Below, in pieces: positions 59,224-64,000 of a stretch of 64,000 nucleotides of DNA. The stretch is from an uncultured Limosilactobacillus sp. (GTDB taxonomy: Bacteria; Bacillota; Bacilli; Lactobacillales; Lactobacillaceae), in contig NZ_CAKPXS010000001.1 in assembly GCF_934202235.1 (NCBI RefSeq), positions 1-64,000 on the forward strand, read 5' to 3'. A program made the translations under genes and the position numbers. The notes below the pieces were generated by a model. It had not been told where the DNA came from. It ran no database searches and saw nothing but the letters and a program-made list of their open reading frames with translations. Each line of letters opens with the position of its first letter. Position 1 is the first letter of the stretch.

Positions 59224-59369
59224 TTCACTTGAGCCGAAAGGCCAAAGATGTTTACTTTATCCGCAATGATACTGACAACTTTTTAGCGTTTAGTGAAGTA
59301 CATCGAATGCAGCACACGGAGGAGTTAGCAAAAATGTATGACATACATGAATGGGTTGATCAATTATGA
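59202..59369 (+). CDS. Small early protein, copy 2
   Basis: Identical to 20541-20708. Confidence 0.45.
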   Translation: MVPLFMVIHLSRKAKDVYFIRNDTDNFLAFSEVHRMQHTEELAKMYDIHEWVDQL

Positions 59370-59524
59370 ATTATGCTAAAGCGCGAATGCGATTGGAAGC
59401 TATGTCAGTAGTCTACTGGCACGGCCACCACTGGCGCATTCAAGGGCTGAATAAGATTAAGCAGACAGCGGACATGATCATGGACGACGGGGATGAGGTT
59501 GCCATGAAGTCAGATGTGCCATAA
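59366..59524 (+). CDS. Small early protein, copy 2
   Basis: Identical to 20705-20863. Confidence 0.55.
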   Translation: MNYAKARMRLEAMSVVYWHGHHWRIQGLNKIKQTADMIMDDGDEVAMKSDVP

Positions 59525-59550
59525 AAGAGATTAGTGAGTAGGGGTGCCAG

Positions 59551-60099
59551 ATGAAAACGCAAGAACTAATTAATAAACTGCAAAATTTACCGTTTATTCA
59601 GTTAAAAGTTACAAATATGGTTGAATGTCCGACGGAAATTAGCATTGGCGATCAGAGTGATGTGGGCGCACGAATTCATTTCAAAACAAATGCGATTGGT
59701 TGGCTGAGGGTTGATAACTTCAGTTCAAGCAGTATTTGGACTGATGAAGAATGCAAGACTATTGAAGACTTACTTGATGAGTATTTAAAGACTCCTGTTA
59801 AACAACGGGCCCCGGAGAAGAAATACCGGTTATATCTGGGCTTAATCCCTGGCACACGCGACACAGAGTATTGGTTAATGAAGTCGGAGTTTCCTAACGA
59901 TACAACGCCCTTTCAGTTAGCACGCGATTATAAGAATCCAAGAACAATTTGGACAGAAGATGAGGTAAATCAGCTAAAACGGCAGCTTCCTATCATGGCA
60001 GACAGCATCGAAAAAATGAAAGCACCTGTGATTGATAGCGATAAACCACTCCATACTCGGATAGAAATCAAACGAGGTTTAAATAATGACATTAACTAA
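59551..60099 (+). CDS. DUF1642-like protein, copy 2
   Basis: Identical to 20890-21438. Confidence 0.6.
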   Translation: MKTQELINKLQNLPFIQLKVTNMVECPTEISIGDQSDVGARIHFKTNAIGWLRVDNFSSSSIWTDEECKTIEDLLDEYLKTPVKQRAPEKKYRLYLGLIPGTRDTEYWLMKSEFPNDTTPFQLARDYKNPRTIWTEDEVNQLKRQLPIMADSIEKMKAPVIDSDKPLHTRIEIKRGLNNDIN

Positions 60100-60308
60100 A
60101 CAACAGAAGAACTGCCCGTACTGTCATGGGATGCTGGATTTACTTCCAGCCATCCCCAATCATCCAAGACATTTGTTGATGTGTGGAGGGTAAAAACGAG
60201 AAGTATGCAGAAATTATGTACAACAAAGAGGGACGTGTAGATTGGTTAATCTATATTGATTACTGCCCTGAATGCGGACGCAAGTTAGGAGAATCAAGTG
60301 ATGAGTAG
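60086..60308 (+). pseudogene. Frameshifted zinc-ribbon gene, copy 2
   Basis: Identical to 21425-21647, same frameshift. Confidence 0.6.
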
Positions 60309-60492
60309 GCAGCGAAAGAAACATCCCAGAATGGTTGCTTGGCAGCAGGATATGAAATTATATGACAGGTTTTATCATGATCGAATTCATTTTCAAAATT
60401 GGATGGAAACAGAAATGATGATTTTTAACCTTCCACCGTATCGAGGCACCAAATATCGAGGATACAGGAGGTGGGCCGGAAAATGCAGGTAA
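60301..60492 (+). CDS. Small basic early protein, copy 2
   Basis: Identical to 21640-21831. Confidence 0.55.
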   Translation: MSRQRKKHPRMVAWQQDMKLYDRFYHDRIHFQNWMETEMMIFNLPPYRGTKYRGYRRWAGKCR

Positions 60493-60635
60493 GTGATTTT
60501 TTACTGCTTATCGCAGTAGTGCTGATCTGGATGGTGCTATCGCTTTTCTCACCCTTCTGGGCTGCCTGGGCGACCTTTCCGGTGATGGTGACCATATCGT
60601 GGCTGGTAGTGAAGACTTTGGAAGGTAACGAATGA
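60483..60635 (+). CDS. Tiny two-span membrane protein, copy 2
   Basis: Identical to 21822-21974. Confidence 0.6.
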   Translation: MQVSDFLLLIAVVLIWMVLSLFSPFWAAWATFPVMVTISWLVVKTLEGNE

Positions 60636-61054
60636 GTGACAAAAACGTCATTATTAAAGGCGCTCGTTCTTTTATGAAAACAAAATTGTCGGATTATTTA
60701 GCTTTAACAGGAGAACAGCGGGCAGATCTTAAAAGTGGCCCTTGTGTAAAAATATCCAATTCTGTTTACTCTGGAAATTCTACTGAGAAACGCTTCCTTG
60801 ATATTGTGGAAGCTGAGAAAGTGATTAACTGTGTTAAACATGCAATTGAAAATTGTTCGAATATGAACCGACATATTTTAACGTTGTGTTATTTAGATGA
60901 AATCATGGATAAAAATGTAGCTATTCGTCTGGGCTACAGCATTTCCAGGTATAAAGATTTAAAAAGGCAAGCACTTTATGAATTTGCTTTACGATACCGG
61001 TATCAAGCTGCTAAGGCTGGGTTAAAAACAAAGGTGGGGATGGCTGATGAGTAA
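60632..61054 (+). CDS. ArpU-family regulator, copy 2
   Basis: Identical to 21971-22393. Confidence 0.8.
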   Translation: MSDKNVIIKGARSFMKTKLSDYLALTGEQRADLKSGPCVKISNSVYSGNSTEKRFLDIVEAEKVINCVKHAIENCSNMNRHILTLCYLDEIMDKNVAIRLGYSISRYKDLKRQALYEFALRYRYQAAKAGLKTKVGMADE

Positions 61055-61148
61055 GCGTCGCAAAAAGAAAAAGCGGTCGCAGGTCAAGAAGAAACTGCGC
61101 CGCATGAAGCGTCATGCTGAGGAACATCAAAGAAAGGCGGTTAAGTAA
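61047..61148 (+). CDS. Tiny basic protein, copy 2
   Basis: Identical to 22386-22487. Confidence 0.45.
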   Translation: MSKRRKKKKRSQVKKKLRRMKRHAEEHQRKAVK

Positions 61149-61510
61149 TGGATAAAGAGATTTCAATTCTTTTGAAGATGCTGAATGGGACATTAAGTCA
61201 TGCACCAGCTTTTCTACATCGCACCATAATCCAATATCAATGGCAACAATCAATTGAAGGCTTAATGTATTTAATTGGTGCCGTTGTCATCGGAGTCATT
61301 GTATTGAAGGCGGTCCGCTTTATTATCCAGCGCACAAATGATAAGGATTATAGGGTGCTTGATGATTCATTTTTCTTTGTATTCTGTTTGCCAATGATCC
61401 TATGTGGAATGGTTATGTGTGCTGCTTATTGTTTCAAGACGGGTATTAGCGATATCGGTCATGCGATTTCGCCAATTACCAGTTTAATCCAGACCCTACA
61501 TACCATTTAA
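61148..61510 (+). CDS. Two-span membrane protein, copy 2
   Basis: Identical to 22487-22849. Confidence 0.65.
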   Translation: MDKEISILLKMLNGTLSHAPAFLHRTIIQYQWQQSIEGLMYLIGAVVIGVIVLKAVRFIIQRTNDKDYRVLDDSFFFVFCLPMILCGMVMCAAYCFKTGISDIGHAISPITSLIQTLHTI

Positions 61511-61523
61511 AAAGGAGAAAATA

Positions 61524-61889
61524 ATGCAAACTTGGATATACTGGATAGTATTTGGATTAATGTGTATTGCAACAGTGCTAAATGTTATTGGCTGTTTTAA
61601 AGCCCGAAGAATAAGATTAAATTTGCGTGATTCTTTAAGGGAAGTCAATAATCAATTACAGCAATTTCCAATAGCAGCGGCTAATGATGAGATTTACTAT
61701 GTTATTAAAGTTAGATCATTATTTTTAATGGATCATCACTATCCTAGTGATCAATTTGAATTTACAAAGAAGGCTGCTTGGGCAAAGCAATATACGGACC
61801 TATCCTTAGCCATTGATATAGCTAACGACTGTAATGGCAAGGTAATCGCATATGGACCAATTAATCCGGTTGAAAAAGCTAACAAATAA
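61524..61889 (+). CDS. Membrane-anchored small protein, copy 2
   Basis: Identical to 22863-23228. Confidence 0.65.
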   Translation: MQTWIYWIVFGLMCIATVLNVIGCFKARRIRLNLRDSLREVNNQLQQFPIAAANDEIYYVIKVRSLFLMDHHYPSDQFEFTKKAAWAKQYTDLSLAIDIANDCNGKVIAYGPINPVEKANK

Positions 61890-61944
61890 AAAAACACCCC
61901 AGCTCGGCTGAAGTGCTTAACAATCCAATAAGCTAAGTATACCA
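61888..61944 (-). ncRNA. Second leftward promoter-terminator pair, copy 2
   Basis: Identical to 23227-23283. Confidence 0.4.
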
Positions 61945-61962
61945 CAGCGAGTGAGGGGCGTA

Positions 61963-62394
61963 ATGATGAGGAAATCAACGATTTTACGGGTAGAAGATAT
62001 TTTGCGGGATTATCCCAAACTTGACCGTTATATTGCCCAACGGTTGGACGATTTAAAGCATCCGGTTTATGAGCGCGATGAAAATGTGGGTGGCGGCAGA
62101 GCGGAGAACAAGCGACGTAATCCTATTTTAGACATGCTCATCACGATTGACGAGGATGAGCGCATCAATGCTTTAAAGCGACAGAAGAGAGCCATCGCTG
62201 ATTGCTTGGATGAGAGTGATCAGCTAACTCAAGTCTTGATTGAAGATTACTACTTCTATAATCGCAAGCACTTATCGCTATCAGGCGTTATCGCTGAAAA
62301 GCAGCTAGCAGTATCTAATCGGACAGCATTCCGTTTGCGCCATGACTTCATCAGTCGCCTAGCTCACAAGCTGGGGATGTACGATCCAGATTAA
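61963..62394 (+). CDS. RinA/DUF722-like regulator, copy 2
   Basis: Identical to 23302-23733. Confidence 0.75.
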   Translation: MMRKSTILRVEDILRDYPKLDRYIAQRLDDLKHPVYERDENVGGGRAENKRRNPILDMLITIDEDERINALKRQKRAIADCLDESDQLTQVLIEDYYFYNRKHLSLSGVIAEKQLAVSNRTAFRLRHDFISRLAHKLGMYDPD

Positions 62395-62415
62395 TATCAT
62401 CCCCCAAAAATCGTT

Positions 62416-62728
62416 ATTATGCGAGTGTATGGTACCAGCAGCCTTTCTTGACACGAGAAACTCCTTTGATCGGAACAGATAACAATTGTACGTATGCTGC
62501 TGATTGGGTTCGATCCCCAGTGCTCGCTTTGCAGGCACCATGTCACAGGTGGTGGTCCGCATAGCTGACGTCCTACGGCTAGGGCCTTGATAGAAGCTCG
62601 ACAAACCACGAGAGTTTAATCATCGCATGAAGTCCGGTTCAACTCCGGCTCTCAGCTTTGTCCGAAATGACGTTAAACTACATCATATATTCACTTACGA
62701 AGTCTGGCAGGAAGTGCTGGACTTTTGT
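62416..62728 (+). ncRNA. Structured RNA with tRNA-like T-arms, copy 2
   Basis: Identical to 23755-24067. Confidence 0.5.
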
Positions 62729-62753
62729 ATTATTGTGATGAGGTGAATATTTG

Positions 62754-63368
62754 ATGATTAAAGATTTATATGATGAACCAAATGATGTTAAATGGAAGGC
62801 TGAAAGTATAATGTCTGCTAAATATGTATGTGGTTATTGTGGTGCTTTAGTTTCTAGCGAAAAAGGAATGCCAATTACTGAACAAGGTGACTATAGCACA
62901 CGACCTCAAAAGGGTAATTATGGTGTCTATGTTTGCACAAATTGCCATATGCCAACTTTTTTATACGAAGACATTCAGGTGCCTGGTAGCAGATTTGGCG
63001 CTCCTGTTAAAAACGTTCCTGATAATGTTAATTCTATTTATGAAGAAGCGCGAAGTTCATATGCAGCAAATGCTTATACAGGTGTTGTTTTGCTTTGCCG
63101 AACTCTGTTAATGCATGTTGGTGTTGATTTTGGTGCTGACACTGGAAAGAGCTTTCAATACTATGTAACTTATTTGAAAGAAAAAGGATACGTAAGTATT
63201 CGCAGCAATGAATGGGTTGATGAAATTAGGAAATATGGGAATACATCAACGCACGAAATAAAAATAAATACTAAAGTGGAAGCGCAAACCATTTTGCAAT
63301 TTTGTGAGATGCTATTAAAGATGAACTATGAGTATCCATCAATTGTTAAACACGAACAGAATGATTAA
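62754..63368 (+). CDS. DUF4145 protein, copy 2
   Basis: Identical to 24093-24707. Confidence 0.85.
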   Translation: MIKDLYDEPNDVKWKAESIMSAKYVCGYCGALVSSEKGMPITEQGDYSTRPQKGNYGVYVCTNCHMPTFLYEDIQVPGSRFGAPVKNVPDNVNSIYEEARSSYAANAYTGVVLLCRTLLMHVGVDFGADTGKSFQYYVTYLKEKGYVSIRSNEWVDEIRKYGNTSTHEIKINTKVEAQTILQFCEMLLKMNYEYPSIVKHEQND

Positions 63369-63428
63369 CGTCTATACTTTGGAGTCGGCTTAACCTTGGG
63401 GTTTTATTTCATTATTTCCCTAAAAGGC

Positions 63429-63457
63429 TTGCATCATATGAGTTAATAACTTATAAT
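63429..63457 (+). promoter_or_regulatory. Promoter of the toxin-like mRNA, copy 2
   Basis: Same TTGCAT-17-TATAAT as at 24768-24796. Confidence 0.75.
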
Positions 63458-63531
63458 ATAAGTGTAGTTAAGTAAGGGACGCCTGAACGACTACAGCGTT
63501 CCGGAAGTGATTCCCTGAATCCGGAAAGGGG

Positions 63532-63666
63532 ATGATCGGATGGAAATACAAGTTTGCCGGAAAGCGAGGATGCCTGGTTATCGCTCTGACGATATGGCTG
63601 TTGTCCATAGCCGCGATTAATTTCGCGAGAGCTTATGCGATAATAAAAAAAGCCAATCGCAAGTAG
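63532..63666 (+). CDS. Type I toxin candidate, copy 2
   Basis: Identical to 24871-25005 (44 residues, one membrane segment). Confidence 0.65.
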   Translation: MIGWKYKFAGKRGCLVIALTIWLLSIAAINFARAYAIIKKANRK

Positions 63667-63733
63667 CGATTAGCTAGCAAAATCAATTTCCGGAACGCAA
63701 TGGGTCAAGAGCTACTACCTCTTGGCCTTTTGC
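63647..63733 (-). ncRNA. Antisense RNA, antitoxin candidate, copy 2
   Basis: Identical to 24986-25072; promoter at 63740-63748. Confidence 0.65.
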
Positions 63734-63770
63734 ATATCTAGTATATCATATCAGACGAGAAGGTAAAATT

Positions 63771-63950
63771 ATGAAGACTAGCAAAGCCCAGATGAAGGCT
63801 ACTAATAAATGGTCAAAGAAGAATCCTGATAAAAAGCGGCTCTATCGCTATCGATCATATGCGCGAAAGTATGTCCGTGACCTAGCGAGCGAGGAAGATT
63901 TAAAAGAGCTGCAGGGGATGATTAATGAACGACTACAAAATAAAGATTGA
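63771..63950 (+). CDS. Small basic protein before the late promoter, copy 2
   Basis: Identical to 25110-25289. The late promoter repeats and -10 follow (63954-63998); the window ends there. Confidence 0.6.
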   Translation: MKTSKAQMKATNKWSKKNPDKKRLYRYRSYARKYVRDLASEEDLKELQGMINERLQNKD

Positions 63951-64000
63951 AAGTTGGCACTAATTTGGCACTAGCGGGGTCAACTTCCGTGTTATATTGA

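Larger units (their letters stand above)
49304..64000 (+). mobile_element. Second tandem copy of the same prophage (first 14,697 bp)
   Basis: Every open frame from 49372 onward has the same translation as its partner 38,661 bp earlier, and sampled DNA lines are identical. The copy continues beyond the window. Tandem integration or assembly artefact, see findings. Confidence 0.9.

Noticed and set aside
1..64000. Insertion sequences or transposases
   Set aside because: No transposase-like frame or IS-type terminal repeats were seen; the only mobile element is the prophage.

Overview
The window looks like the chromosome of a low-to-mid GC Lactobacillaceae bacterium, most likely Limosilactobacillus-like (inference). 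The evidence is its T-box leaders, NAD(P)HX dehydratase, GH73 glucosaminidase, LacI/cre-type sites, BrnQ and the many Lactobacillus-phage protein families. Bases 1-10571 are host DNA. In order they hold a partial gene, nnrD, a universal stress protein, a GH73 cell-wall hydrolase, an unknown gene, a LacI-type regulator, a CPBP membrane protease, a candidate catabolite-controlled structured RNA, a tandem T-box in front of a three-gene polar amino-acid (probably histidine) ABC importer, a small unknown gene, a T-box-controlled brnQ, and a tRNA-Leu(CAG).

A complete 38,661-bp temperate siphophage genome is integrated into the 3' end of that tRNA-Leu gene (10643-49303). Its order is: integrase and a leftward lysogeny block; CI/Cro switch; early region with antirepressor, SSB and DnaD-like initiator; ArpU- and RinA-type regulators; a structured non-coding RNA; a DUF4145 gene; a type I toxin-antitoxin-like locus; a candidate late promoter with an immediate terminator; HNH nuclease; terminases; HK97-type portal and protease-capsid fusion; head-tail and tail genes; tape measure; baseplate and receptor-binding genes; holin; endolysin with three LysM repeats; attachment site.

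At 49304 the phage starts again. From there to the end of the window (14,697 bp) the sequence repeats 10643-25339 at an exact offset of 38,661 bp, with identical translations. The simplest reading is a tandem double lysogen, whose internal junction is a reconstituted attP. A long-read or circular-phage assembly artefact must be excluded.

The most interesting signals are: (1) a convergent small membrane-peptide gene and antisense RNA at 24768-25087, with all type I toxin-antitoxin parts visible; (2) two neighbouring baseplate-tip genes that each carry a G8 tract where the N-terminal docking part meets the C-terminal head, one out of frame and one in frame, suggesting phase variation of receptor binding; (3) a structured RNA with tRNA-like T-arms between the late regulator and the DUF4145 gene; (4) recurring leftward extended -10 promoters followed closely by terminators inside the rightward early operon; (5) a leftward moron cassette flanked by direct repeats, next to a DUF2829/Tad2-like candidate anti-Thoeris gene.
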